From the NCBI GenBank assembly GCA_036927565.1, contig JAYESD010000009.1:28115601-28179600 (forward strand): DNA of 64,000 bases, in the 5' to 3' direction. The notes beneath the pieces were generated by a model, which had not been told where the DNA came from, ran no database searches, and worked only from the letters and a program-made list of their open reading frames with translations. This document shows positions 11,306 to 20,894 of the stretch, in pieces. The DNA comes from Tuctoria greenei. Its lineage: Eukaryota > Streptophyta > Magnoliopsida > Poales > Poaceae. The stretch's first letter is position 1. The number at the start of each line of letters is the position of its first letter. The position numbers and the translations under genes are program-made.

Positions 11306-14300
11306 TCTTGTACGTCGTCTTCTGGGAGGGTTGGATCATCCCGATCCTGGAGCAAAGTTCAATGAACTTGAGCCTCCCAAGGGGCTTGGTGAGCAGATCC
11401 GCAAGCTGGTCCTTGGTGTTGATGTAGATCGCCTTGATGCTACCTTCCTCCAAGCAGACTCGGATGAAGTGATACCTCACCCGGATGTGCTTGCTCCGTT
11501 CATGAAAAACGGGGTTCTTTGCCAGGGCCAGAGCAGACACGTTGTCCACCCTGAGCTCCACCGCTCCAGTGTCTCTGCCGAGTAGATCACCAAGCAGTCG
11601 AACAAGCCAGAGCGCCTGAGTCGAAGCGGTGGAGGCCGCTATGTACTCGGCCTCGCAGCTGGACATGGCCACCACCTGCTGCTTGACCGACTGCCAGCTA
11701 ACGAGGCACTTGCCGAAGAAGAAGAGGATCCCGCTCGTGCTTTTGCTGGTGTCGATGTCGCCGGCGTGGTCGCTGTCGCTGTACCCGACAAGGTGTGCCT
11801 CTCCAGGACACCTCGAGTAGTGAAGGCCGTGATCAAGAGTCCCCGCAACGTAGCGGATGATCCTCTTCACAGCCTGCTGGTGCTCCGTCGTCGGTCGCTG
11901 CAGGAACCGACTAACGTAGCCGACGGAGAATGCCAAGTCCGGCCGTGTGTGGGCGAGGTAGCGAAGGCTCCCCACAAGACGCCGGTACTGTGTAGCGTCC
12001 ACCTCCTCCGCCGTGCTGTCGCGGCTCAGCTTCAGCCTCTCCTCCATCGGGGTGAGGGCTGGGTTGCAGTTTGTGAGCCCAGCTAGCTCAACAATGCGCC
12101 TGGCGTAGGCGGTCTGTCGAAGTGTGATCCCGGAGTCGGCCTGGTGCACCTCAATTCCTAGGTAGAAGGAGAGGGATCCCAGGTCACTCATCTGGAAAGT
12201 GGCTTTCATCTCTTCTTTGAACGCTGCCACCTCCGCCTCCTTGGTGCCGGTGATCACCAAGTCGTCGACGTAGACACCCACCAGTAGGGTGTTTCCTCCA
12301 TTGCCCCGCCGGTAGATGGCCGCCTCGTGTGGGCATTGCCTGAAGCCCATCCTCTTGAGCGTGGAATCCAACTTGGCATTCCACGCCCGTGGTGCCTGCC
12401 GCAAGCCATAGAGGGCCTTGCGCAAGCGCAACACCTTGCCCTCATTGCCAGGGAGCGCAAACCCTGGCGGCTGGTGTACGTAGACCTCCTCCTTCAAGTC
12501 GCCGTTGAGGAACGCCGACTTGACGTCCATGTGCTGGACACGCCAGCCTTCTTGAGCAGCCAGCGCAAGAAGGAGTCGCACGGATTCCATCCGTGCCACG
12601 GGGGCAAAGGCATCGTCGAAGTCGATCCCCTCCTGCTGCACGAAGCCGCGTGCCACCAAGCGAGCCTTGTGCTTGACGATGGCGCCGGCTTCATCCCTCT
12701 TCAGCTTGAACACCCACTTAAGGGTGATCGCACGGTGACCGCGAGGGAGGTCAGCAAGCTCCCAAGTGCGGTTCGTCTCAACCGCATCCATCTCCGACTG
12801 CATCGCGGCACGCCATGCCGCGTGTTTCTCGGCCTCCGCAAAAGACCGAGGCTCGCCGTCGTCGCACGCAAGGTGCAACTGCGCCTCCGAATCTTGATCA
12901 TCCAGATCGTGAGGGGCCAGTCCCGGCACCGGCTGGTCGCCGAGAATGTTCTCCATCTTGCGATACCACAACTGCTCGCCGTCGTAGCACCTGTCGAGGC
13001 GCTCCTCGTCGTGGGAGAGCGGAGTGACAAACTCCACTGGGTCGTGCTCGACACAAGCTGGTGACGGAGTGGACGTGGCCGGAGGGGTGGCCGTCGGTGC
13101 TGGAGTGCGTGGGGTCGCCAGCTGAGGTGGAGGTGGACGCTCTGGGGCAGGGGTAGACACGCTCGGTGGAGAAGAGCTGCCTACTCCCCCAGCTCCCTTG
13201 GAGTAGACGTAGTCGACGATGAAGTCCTCGTTCGTCGAGGTCGAACTATCGTCCACCGCCTTGTCCCATGCCCATCCTCGCCCTTCGTTGAACACAACGT
13301 CGCGCGTCGTGCGCACACGCTGTGTCTCTGGGTCGAGAATGCTGTAGGCCTTCGAGCCCTCCGCGTAGCCAATGAACACCCCGGGGGTGCTCCTGTCGTC
13401 AAGCTTGCCGATCTGGCCAAGCTCCTTGGCGAACGCGAGGCAGCCGAATACCCGTAGATGAGAGACCGCCGGCTTGCGCCCATACCAAGCCTCGTACGGC
13501 GTCCTGCCGTGGAGGGCCTTGGTGGGCGAACGGTTGAGGATGTAGACGGCGGTCACCACCGCCTCTCCCCAAAAAACAGCCGGCATTCCCCTCTGCTTGA
13601 GGAGGGCCCGAGTCATCCCCACAACCGTCTGGTTGCGCCGCTCGACGACGCCGTTCTGCTGCGGGCTGTAGGGCGCGGAGTAGTGGCGCTGAACACCCTC
13701 ATCCGCGCAATACGACGCGAATTCAGCCGCCGTGAATTCGCCGCCGTTGTCGGTGCGCAGCACGCGCAGCTTGCGGCCGCACTCCGCCTCCGCAGTGGCC
13801 TGCGCACGCCTGATGGCATTCGCAGCCTCTCCCTTGCTGCCAAGGACCACCACCCACATGTAGCGGGAGAGGTCGTCGACGAGCAGCAGGAAGTAGCGTC
13901 GTCCTCCTGGTGTAGCCGGTGTCACCGGGCCACACAAGTCCCCGTGAACGAGCTCGAGCCGCTCCTTGGCTCGAAAGCTCGACTGCTGGGGAAAAAGAAG
14001 CCGCCTCTGCTTCGTCACCACGCAGACGTCGCAGAGCTGCTCCACGTGGTCAAGGCATGGCATGCCTCGCACCATCTCCTTGGCACTAAGCTGCTTCAGG
14101 GCCTCGAAGTGAAGGTGCCCAAAGCGCTCGTGCCACTGCCATGCCTCGTCCTCCCGACGAGTGGCAAGACAGACAGGCTGTGCTACCTGCACGTGAAGGA
14201 CATAGAGTCGATTGGTGCCTCTAGTTACCTTGGCAAGAAGGCGACAATGGCGATCCCAAATCCTCATGACTCCGTCCTTGATCTCCACGCGCGAACCACT

Positions 14301-16055
14301 CTCATCCAGCTGTCCCAAGCTGATGATGGAGTTTCGCAACGCGGGGATGTAGTAGACTCCGACGAGCAGCTTGTGCTCACCGGACTTAGCGCTGAGGAGG
14401 ACGGAGCCAACACCCTTGATCTCCACGCCGGAGGCGTCACCAAACTTGACGGAGCCTCGGACATTGGGATCAAGCTCGGCGAAGAACTCCCGTCGACCGG
14501 TCATGTGATGGGTGGCGCCGGTGTCGAGGCACCACCCGTCAGTCTTGTCGTTGCTGGAGCCGTCGCCGAGGAGAGCGTGTGCTCTCGGCTCATCAAGATG
14601 AAAGAGAGCCGTTGCGGTCAATGCCGCTAGAGATGGCTTGATGCTTCCATGTGCCATGAGCAAAGCTGGCTCCTCCTCCACCTGGGCGACGTGGGCCTCC
14701 TCCTCCACTTGTGCGACGTGGGCCTGGCCACGTCGTGGCTGTCGACACTCCCTGGCCCAATGACCAAGCTTGCCACAGTTGTGGCAGGTGTCGTCTCGTG
14801 CCGGCTTGTGGTTACCGGCGGCACCGCCCTGGGCACCTCCGCGGGCACTTCCTTGCGCCCCGGCTTGGGCGCCTCCGCGCCCCTTGCGCGGCTTGCCGCG
14901 CTTGCGGCCGCCTGTCGAGAAAGAGGACTCCCCCTTCTTCCGGTCACCCTGGCTAGCCTCCCACTGCTCGCGAGTGAGATGAAGCTTCCCGCCAATGGTG
15001 ATAGGCCCCGAGAGAGGCTGTGGTTTGTCGCTGTCGACGACCTTGAGGCGACCTATCGCCTCTTCGATCGACATCGTGGAGAGGTCCAACAGAGACTCGA
15101 TCGAGCGAGCGATCTGCTTGTACTTCTCGGGGATGCAACGGAAGAGCTTCTCGATAGCTCTCTCCTCGTCGTAGGTGTCGTCGCCGAACTGCTCCAACTT
15201 CTGCAACAAAGTGTTGAGACGGAGAGCAAAGTCATCGACGTCCTCACCTGGCTTAAAGGCCAGGTTCTCCCACTCCTTGCGAAGCGCCTGCAGCGTGGTC
15301 TTGCGGGCGCGGTCGCTGCCGATGCGTGCCGCAGCGATGGCGTCCCAAGCCTCCTTATCAGTCCGCTTCTTGGAAAGCGAGAACTGCATCTCGGGCGGGA
15401 CTGCAGCAATGAGGGCATCCAGCGCCCGTCGATCCTCGTAGTAGTCGACGTCGCCGTACCGAACAGCTTCCCACATGTGTCGCACCTGGAGCCGCACCCT
15501 CATCACCGCGGCCCACTCCACGTAGTTGGTCTTGGTGAGGGTAGGCCACCCACCGCCGGGACCGACATCCCTGACAATGGCCTGGACCCCATGGTGTCCA
15601 TGGTACCGATCTGGGGAGGGAGAACCGCGCTGCCTGTAACGGCCGCGTTCTCCGTCGACTGCGCTGCCGCCGCCGGGAGCGCCACCGGCACGTCCGCGCC
15701 GGCCTGGGCTGCGGCTATCGCGCCCATGGGGACGCGCGGCTACTCGATGCATCTCCTGTGCTCGCGCCACTTCCCTTGCCAACTTGAGCTCATCGTCGAC
15801 GCCGCCGTCGACAGAGCCGCTGGAGCTACTGCCGCGCAGAGCCTCCAGCTCTGCTGCCGCTGCACGCGCTACAGCCGCCGCCGCCGCTGCTTCCACTTCC
15901 GCCCTCGCTGCTGCCAGTTCCGCCGCCGCCAACTTTGCCGCTAGTGCCGCCGTCGCCGCAGCCTCTGTCGCCGCTCGCTCGCGCTCCTCCGCCGCGGCGA
16001 CCTCCGTCTGCCGCGCGCTCGAGGCGACCGAACGCTGAGACTGTCCGTCGGACAT
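11301..16055 (-). CDS. Copia gag-pol polyprotein, intact (1584 aa)
   Basis: Single open frame encoding the machinery of a Ty1/Copia element. Order: a charged Ala/Glu-rich N-terminus (about residues 15-75, likely coiled coil), the gag core with NYVEWAAVMRVRLQ and EEAIGRLKVV, the zinc knuckle CHNCGKLGHWAREC (about 424-437), protease CLDTGATHHMTG (about 510), integrase HHCC region WHERFGHLHF...CDVC, integrase core with RTDNGGEF and SPQQNGVVERRN, reverse transcriptase YVDDLVITG, then RNase H SDSDHAGDIDTSKSTSG and CEAEYIAAS. All catalytic motifs are present and no stop or frameshift was seen. The Met at 16055 follows the primer site by about 130 bases. It may be an autonomous copy. Codons are GC-rich, unlike the host exons. 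Confidence 0.95.
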   Translation of the reverse strand: MSDGQSQRSVASSARQTEVAAAEERERAATEAAATAALAAKLAAAELAAARAEVEAAAAAAVARAAAAELEALRGSSSSGSVDGGVDDELKLAREVARAQEMHRVAARPHGRDSRSPGRRGRAGGAPGGGSAVDGERGRYRQRGSPSPDRYHGHHGVQAIVRDVGPGGGWPTLTKTNYVEWAAVMRVRLQVRHMWEAVRYGDVDYYEDRRALDALIAAVPPEMQFSLSKKRTDKEAWDAIAAARIGSDRARKTTLQALRKEWENLAFKPGEDVDDFALRLNTLLQKLEQFGDDTYDEERAIEKLFRCIPEKYKQIARSIESLLDLSTMSIEEAIGRLKVVDSDKPQPLSGPITIGGKLHLTREQWEASQGDRKKGESSFSTGGRKRGKPRKGRGGAQAGAQGSARGGAQGGAAGNHKPARDDTCHNCGKLGHWARECRQPRRGQAHVAQVEEEAHVAQVEEEPALLMAHGSIKPSLAALTATALFHLDEPRAHALLGDGSSNDKTDGWCLDTGATHHMTGRREFFAELDPNVRGSVKFGDASGVEIKGVGSVLLSAKSGEHKLLVGVYYIPALRNSIISLGQLDESGSRVEIKDGVMRIWDRHCRLLAKVTRGTNRLYVLHVQVAQPVCLATRREDEAWQWHERFGHLHFEALKQLSAKEMVRGMPCLDHVEQLCDVCVVTKQRRLLFPQQSSFRAKERLELVHGDLCGPVTPATPGGRRYFLLLVDDLSRYMWVVVLGSKGEAANAIRRAQATAEAECGRKLRVLRTDNGGEFTAAEFASYCADEGVQRHYSAPYSPQQNGVVERRNQTVVGMTRALLKQRGMPAVFWGEAVVTAVYILNRSPTKALHGRTPYEAWYGRKPAVSHLRVFGCLAFAKELGQIGKLDDRSTPGVFIGYAEGSKAYSILDPETQRVRTTRDVVFNEGRGWAWDKAVDDSSTSTNEDFIVDYVYSKGAGGVGSSSPPSVSTPAPERPPPPQLATPRTPAPTATPPATSTPSPACVEHDPVEFVTPLSHDEERLDRCYDGEQLWYRKMENILGDQPVPGLAPHDLDDQDSEAQLHLACDDGEPRSFAEAEKHAAWRAAMQSEMDAVETNRTWELADLPRGHRAITLKWVFKLKRDEAGAIVKHKARLVARGFVQQEGIDFDDAFAPVARMESVRLLLALAAQEGWRVQHMDVKSAFLNGDLKEEVYVHQPPGFALPGNEGKVLRLRKALYGLRQAPRAWNAKLDSTLKRMGFRQCPHEAAIYRRGNGGNTLLVGVYVDDLVITGTKEAEVAAFKEEMKATFQMSDLGSLSFYLGIEVHQADSGITLRQTAYARRIVELAGLTNCNPALTPMEERLKLSRDSTAEEVDATQYRRLVGSLRYLAHTRPDLAFSVGYVSRFLQRPTTEHQQAVKRIIRYVAGTLDHGLHYSRCPGEAHLVGYSDSDHAGDIDTSKSTSGILFFFGKCLVSWQSVKQQVVAMSSCEAEYIAASTASTQALWLVRLLGDLLGRDTGAVELRVDNVSALALAKNPVFHERSKHIRVRYHFIRVCLEEGSIKAIYINTKDQLADLLTKPLGRLKFIELCSRIGMIQPSQKTTYKT

Positions 16056-16189
16056 CGCGCACTAGTGGGGAGCTGGTGTGTGGGGAAGAGGGATGAGCTG
16101 GGGCAGCCGGTGTTCCTGCTACCGGTTGCGGACAGGGAGAGGCGCGGGAGGGAGATGAGCAAGAGATGTTTAGGCTACAGGATAGAACG

Positions 16190-16202
16190 GCTCTGATACC
16201 AA
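16190..16202 (-). other. Primer binding site of Copia B
   Basis: GCTCTGATACCAA, i.e. TTGGTATCAGAGC on the element strand, matching initiator Met-tRNA. Confidence 0.9.
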
Positions 16203-16203
16203 G

Positions 16204-16603
16204 TGTTAGTAGCTGGATTTTTACTCTCATTGAAGAGAGGATGACACTAGAGAGTTGGGGCAATTTTCTTGTCTATTCCTCACACAATGTCATACCAACC
16301 CAAGGGGTTGAGGCTACATATTTATAGCAGCCCAAGGGCAGCCAACCAGCCAAGCATATGCCTTCTTGCTAGTCCAAGATGCCATGCAAGGTGCTGTCCT
16401 AAAGATGCTAACAACCGTCCTAAAAGCAGTCAAGATGCTGCTGTCCTAACTGCTGTCCTAAAAGCAGTCAAGATGCTGTCCTCTAGTCTAAGATGAGTAC
16501 AACAAGGACCAAAGACCAAAGGACTAAGGTACAACAAACTAAAGACAAGGGTACAAGGGACTAGGGGACCAAAGACCAAAGGACTACAAGACTTATTCCA
16601 TCA
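16204..16603 (-). repeat. 5' LTR of Copia B
   Basis: 400 bp with three private differences from the 3' LTR. Followed by the target copy GTACC. Confidence 0.95.
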
Positions 16604-17033
16604 GTACCACGCCAGCCCATAAGGCCTATCTATTACCCATAACAACTGTAGTTACATTATTTTAACAATGGCCTCAGCCTTTGCCTGTTTAATTTCGTAC
16701 AGTCAGTCTACGAGTTCTAAACAGTCAATAGTTGAAGGCATATCTGCACTAGAGATTTGCATTTCATATGCAAATGCAATGTGTCATTCATCCTTTGGTG
16801 GATATGGTGATCCAATTCTGGTAATTGTAATTGTGGGCACTTATGGATAAATCAATAACAATGTATCTGCTCTGATAATTTTAGGGATATGTTCTCCACT
16901 TATTGTTTTTTTACCAAGTGTCTTGGAATGGAGCATCAAAATACCTTCTTGTGTTGTTTATTCTTTTTCTGCATGCCACATCAGCAGTACGATACTTCTT
17001 TTTATTATGAAATAGCTGTTTGGCTTATGACAG
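16604..17033 (+). other. Remainder of NHD1 intron between exons b and c, copy B
   Basis: Continues the intron broken by the Copia. It matches 57880-58309 in copy C and ends at the acceptor GACAG|. Short open frames here have no domain. Confidence 0.75.
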
Positions 17034-17095
17034 GGCTTGTTTATCCCTTCGGTTGTTTCACTGGCAGTTCCACTGGCTCTGATGTCCCTCACCAG
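17034..17095 (+). CDS. NHD1: NHD1-type antiporter, exon c, copy B
   Basis: 62-nt exon, phase 0 in and phase 2 out, between TATGACAG| and ACCAG|GTTGTT. It encodes GLFIPSVVSLAVPLALMSLT, a hydrophobic membrane segment that follows the signature exon in plant NhaD proteins. The next intron is only 86 bp. Confidence 0.88.
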
Positions 17096-17181
17096 GTTGT
17101 TAACTAGTGACAACTTATGATATATGGAACGGAACATATTGATGGTGCCTAGGTTAACAAATTGTTACATGTTATAAACAG

Positions 17182-17484
17182 TGAAGCAAACGGATCGTGT
17201 CAGAAATCATCCAGCTTGCTGTCATCAGAGAAGATGGCTCCTCGAGGACAGCTTGTACTAGCTGTTGGAATGGGCGCATTAGTGTTTGTTCCAGTCTTTA
17301 AAGCTCTAACTGGAGTGCCACCTTTCATGGGCATGCTTCTTGGCCTTGGGGTTCTCTGGATCTTGACAGATGCTATACATTATGGTGACTCGGAAAGGCA
17401 GAGACTGAAAGTTCCACAAGCACTGTCACGGATTGATACACAAGGAATTTTGTTCTTCTTAGGAATTCTTTTATCTGTTGGCAG
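17182..17484 (+). CDS. NHD1: NHD1-type antiporter, exon d, copy B
   Basis: 303-nt exon, phase 2 in and phase 2 out, from AAACAG| to GGCAG|GTAATC. It encodes a short loop (EANGSCQKSSSLLSSEK), then MAPRGQLVLAVGMGALVFV, a membrane helix with PVFKALTGVPPFMGMLLGL, and TDAIHYGDSERQRLKVPQAL. This is very close to known plant NHD1. The following family exon (expected to start LEAAGIL) is not in the window. Downstream DNA is transposons, so this copy is either truncated or has an enormous intron. Confidence 0.92.
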
Positions 17485-17520
17485 GTAATCCTTCTCTGCC
17501 TTCCTTATAACTATCATTTT
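17485..17520 (+). other. Start of the intron after exon d, copy B
   Basis: Donor GTAATC and a short stretch before the DNA-transposon-like block. The same bases follow exon d in copy C. Confidence 0.6.
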
Positions 17521-17853
17521 GGCAGCCTTCCAAAAGGCGTTTCTAGGCGCCCGTCTTGCCTTGGGGGTAAGCATGGGCGGTGGCGGGGGGAGCATCGCAA
17601 TGGAATCGGGGCCACCGTGGAGATAGGCCGTTGGATTGGGTTGGAAGTGGGCTGAGGCAGAGGAGGGCGGAAGTGGGCCAGGGAAAATGAACCCAAGACA
17701 ATGAACCCAAGACAGTAGAGATACTGTATTTTCTTTTTAAAATTTAATCCATCATTTCTACAGTGTGTAACGCCTAGGCGTCGTCTAGAAACGGCTAGGC
17801 ACTCCTAGGCTCTAGGTGGATGGTCACTTAGGGCCTTTGGAAACCTTGATTGT
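17521..17853. mobile_element. Short non-autonomous DNA transposon with CTAGGCG repeats
   Basis: About 330 bp whose ends are imperfect inverted repeats: CAGCCTTCCAAAAGGC on the left against CAAGGTTTCCAAAGGC read inward from the right. Inside are ACGCCTAGGCG and related hairpin motifs. No coding capacity. The same copy is at about 58797-59117. Flanking bases resemble each other (ATTTTGG, ATTGTGG) but do not give a clean target duplication, so the superfamily is open. Confidence 0.5.
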
Positions 17854-17988
17854 GGGATAATTCCTCTCATGCCATTCAAGGTTCTATATGACACCTGGAC
17901 GCTCAGGTGCTCGAGGGACGGCGACCTATAGCAGGGGGCAGAGCAGTGGGAGGCGAGGGGATGACGGAAGCGGGGTGGGGGGTGCAGC

Positions 17989-18198
17989 TGTTGAAGTTAA
18001 TCACGTATTCTAGAGTAAACTAGATATTAGGGGGTGTCCATCCGGACACAACATATTAGGTATTAGGGATAGAGTCCAGATCGGATATAGAGGAGGAGTC
18101 CTAGTATGAGTCGCATGTGAGAGGCCAATATATAGCCGAGCTAGCCCCCCTCCCCGGTTGAATCAATGAAATCAAGAAAATAGTGCGGAATTACAACA
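17989..18198 (+). repeat. 5' LTR of gag-only element B
   Basis: 210 bp, TGTTGAAGTTAATC to GGAATTACAACA, followed directly by ATTGGAATCAGAGC (PBS-like). Confidence 0.88.
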
Positions 18199-18719
18199 AT
18201 TGGAATCAGAGCGAGGTTCGAGGGCGAAGAAGTCGGGCATACCTCGTGCGCAACCAAGGTGTTGCTCATGTGGGCGGGAGCGGTCGATTCGGCGCAGGAG
18301 GTCGGTGCCGTCGGACTCCAGAGGCAGATCTCGATGGCTTCGGGCGAATTTGGTGTGGGTCAACCGGATTCGACAGAAGAAGCAGAGATCCTGACGGGAG
18401 ACCGCGCGGCGTACTCGACTCAGGCGCGGCGCGACACAGAGACGGTCGAGTGACTCGTGCGAAGATCTCAGTGGCTGCCGCAACAAGTTGGGCGCGGTAC
18501 TGGCGGCGGCGGCTCGACATAAAGAAGCTAGGGTTTTGGGAGGATTGACTTCGGTTCGGTAAAGACCGATTTTCACTGGGCCGAACTGGGCCACGTGAGG
18601 GGGAGATTTTTGTGAGCCTAGTGATTGGGTCGGTCCCCTGATTTTTGCTAGGTACATCCAGTCAATTATACCAGAGTCCTCTATTGAGTTGCTAATCCTA
18701 CGCAGAAAGTGTACGCGAT

Positions 18720-19544
18720 ATGGAGGGAAAATCAATGGCACTCCATTATCCCCTGCTAACGAAGATGAACTATACAGCGTGGGCCATCAAGATGAAAGTA
18801 TTTTTGAAGGCGCAGGGAGTATGGGAAGCTGTGGAGACGACGACAGACAAAGTTGATCCAAAACAAGATGAGTTGGCTCTTGCGGCCATCTACCATGCAA
18901 TTGATAAAGACACTCTCATGCGAATTTCTGAGTAAGAGACAATGAAAGAAGCTTGAGAGATGATCAAGACCAAATTCTTGGGTGAAGAACATGTGATGGA
19001 AGCAAGAATTCAAACTCTTCATAATGAGCTTGATGTGATGCGTATGAACAGAGGGGACTCCATTGACGACTTTGTCACAAGGGTGATGATCATCGTCACA
19101 AAGATCCGTGGTCTTGGAGGTGAAGTTAAAGAAAATTATATTGTGAAGAAATTGCTACGAGCTATGCCTTCGAAATTTCTCCATATTGCATCTATCATTG
19201 AGCAATTTGTTGATATGAAGACGATGACTGTGAAGGAGCTCGTTGACAGACTCAAGGCACATGAGGAACGAGTGCATGGTTTCAACAACCAAGAACATGA
19301 AGAAAGACTCTACTTAACAAGGGAGGAGTGGAAAGCAAGAGAGACAAATGATGGTGAGAAACTTCTGACAAGAGAAGAGTGGAAAGCTGAAGAAGCGAAA
19401 GAAGGTGGTCAAAAGAAGAAGAAAGTTGACAAGAAAAAGATTCAGTGCTACACTTGTCGGAAGCATGAACACTTTGCCAGTGAGTGTCCTAATAACAAGG
19501 ATGATGAGAAGGCGCTTTTCGCGTCGGAAGTAGAATTGTTTTGA
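18720..19544 (+). pseudogene. Copia-type gag gene of the gag-only element, broken
   Basis: Encodes a Copia gag. It starts with KMNYTAWAIKMKVFLKAQGVW, continues with VTKIRGLGGEV and VKKLLRAMPSKFLHIA, has two copies of an LTREEWKA motif, a Lys-rich stretch, and ends after the zinc knuckle CYTCRKHEHFASEC. Two stops interrupt it: TAA at about 18933 (copy C has CAA) and TGA at about 18954, shared with copy C, probably from a Trp codon. After the second stop the frame is open from 18960. The shared stop means gag was already damaged when B and C separated. Confidence 0.85.
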
Positions 19545-19557
19545 TTTCACAAGAAAG

Positions 19558-19760
19558 AGTGCTCGGGATGATGTGTTCATCCTGGGGAGTGATGTGTTTG
19601 CCCCAAATTTGTATCCAGGATGATCTGTTCGTCCCAGTGGATGATGGATTCGTCCAGGGATGGTGTGTTCGTCTCATAGGTGTCAGTGTGCGAGATGATG
19701 TGTTCATCCCATGGTCATCCAAGATGATGTGTTTGTCTCGGGAGGTGTAGTGTGCACATC
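19558..19760 (+). repeat. Imperfect tandem repeats around GATGATGTGTTCGTCCC
   Basis: About seven degenerate units of 22-32 bp between the end of gag and the purine tract, each with a version of GATGATGTGTTCATCCC. Function unknown. A related array sits before another LTR at 46330-46565. Confidence 0.75.
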
Positions 19761-19799
19761 CTAAATTAGTGTGTCCTAGAAAATGTGATTAAGGGGGTG

Positions 19800-20024
19800 T
19801 GTTGATTTTAATCACGTATTCTAGAGTAAACTAGATATTAGGAGGTGTCCATATCCGGACACAACATATTAGGTATCAGGGATAGAGTCCAGATCGGATA
19901 TACAGGAGTCCTAGTATGAGTCGCATGTAAGGGCCCAATATATAGCCATCCTAGACCCCCCCCCCCCCCCCCCCCCCCCCCGTTTGAATCAATGAAATCA
20001 AGGAAATAGTGTGGAATTCCAACA
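19800..20024 (+). repeat. 3' LTR of gag-only element B
   Basis: About 225 bp, preceded by AAGGGGGTG. It contains a run of 26 C (15 C in copy C) and ends TTCCAACA before the target copy GCAGC. Confidence 0.88.
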
Positions 20025-20044
20025 GCAGCGGAGAAGGGCGCGAC

Positions 20045-20357
20045 AACTGCCACCTGATCGCCGGCGCCGCCGCCGATGAACAGGGGTAGGGGGTAGGGGT
20101 AAAGAGATAAGTTTTCTTGACTAATTCTTGCTTGATTAATTTGTTCTGCGCCGACCACAATATATTGCCGATCTACATATTATATTATGGACTGGACTCT
20201 ATCTCTAAGGAATAAATCAACTCTTATCTCTAATTAACATCTGAACTATATCTCTAATTTGGAAACTAATCTCAACTTCCCTTATCTCTAATCCTAATTA
20301 ACAGACGGACTCTTTTATTATTTCCTAATCCACGGCCACGTGACAACCCACATGACA
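20045..20357 (-). repeat. 3' LTR of element E (left, outer end truncated)
   Basis: Matches 41436-41740 through ACTGCCACCTGATCGCC, the TTAATTTGTTCTGCGCCG block and CACGTGACAACCCAC, with substitutions and small indels. It ends CATGACA. Confidence 0.8.
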
Positions 20358-20484
20358 TATCTCTCTCTCTTACGAAAAGCTCGTCCTCGAGCTTGGATGA
20401 GGATCTTCTTCGTCATTAAACTCGGAGGAGATTCATCATAGATGTATAGAATACCATGCCAGGAGCGAACCGCCAACTAAAGCA

Positions 20485-20870
20485 TTAATGTTCATTTTGC
20501 AGCCCCACTATTACTTCCTTGTCAGGTGGTTTCTTTCTTTCCCCCCCCAAAGCAGCAAGAACAATCCTGTCCTTATAGTACAAGGGAACCACGCTGAAGC
20601 CTTTCTTCATTGTTTTTGATAAACTGATTTTTACTGGCCCTGCATTATTGAGCTCCTCATATGACCCTGAATCATGGTCAAGCATCCCAACATACGACCT
20701 CCCATTCTGCCTGTAACAGCAAATGATTTTGTGACTTGGGTCATCTTTCCCAAGGAAATCACAGGAGCTGACACCAAAAATCCTTGAGAATCCAGCATCC
20801 AGTGAATACAACGCTGTTACTAAATTACTCTGTTCATCCCATTTATAAATAATCCAAATCTCACTCTGTG
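20485..20870 (-). pseudogene. Captured fragment of a prolyl-oligopeptidase-family (S9) peptidase-like gene
   Basis: Reads, on the minus strand, as part of the beta-propeller domain of a plant S9-type peptidase: KWDEQSNLVTALYSLDAGF, then FGVSSCDFLGKDDPSHKII and CCYRQNGRSYVGMLDHDSG. I recognise the pattern YKW..N.V..LY.LD..F.....FG..S and the CSYRQ.G.SYLG motif from that family, at moderate confidence. There is no catalytic domain, so no activity is possible. Compared with the copy C version (61764-62125), this one carries a roughly 26-bp insertion duplicating the CCCATTTATAAATAAT segment near 20870, which breaks the frame. Confidence 0.6.
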
Positions 20871-20894
20871 GATCCCATTTATAAATAATGCTTC

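Larger units (their letters stand above)
10893..16603 (-). mobile_element. Intact Ty1/Copia LTR retrotransposon (copy B)
   Basis: Minus-strand element with 400-bp LTRs, purine tract, initiator-Met primer site and one uninterrupted gag-pol frame. It is flanked by the 5-bp target duplication GTACC (10888-10892 and 16604-16608). The empty site CTACTGTACCACGCC is preserved in copy C around 57880. The two LTRs differ at about three positions (C/T in ACAATGCCATA, T/C in AGGTGTTGTC, G/A in CTAAGGACA), so insertion is recent. Lineage is probably Tork-like, which is less sure. Confidence 0.97.
17989..20024 (+). mobile_element. Gag-only LTR retrotransposon (TR-GAG type), copy B
   Basis: 2.0-kb element with about 210-225-bp LTRs (TGTTGA...CAACA) and a target duplication GCAGC at 17984-17988 and 20025-20029. 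It contains a primer site variant ATTGGAATCAGAGC, one gag-like frame, a tail of short repeats and a purine tract AAGGGGGTG. There is no protease, integrase or RT, so it must depend on another Copia for mobilisation. The orthologous copy at 59250-61276 has the same target bases, so the insertion predates the B/C duplication. Confidence 0.9.

Noticed and set aside
16668..17107. Short ORFs in the antiporter intron (60 and 72 codons), also in copy C
   Set aside because: No domain, start-stop chance frames in AT-rich intron. The second overlaps exon c in the wrong frame.
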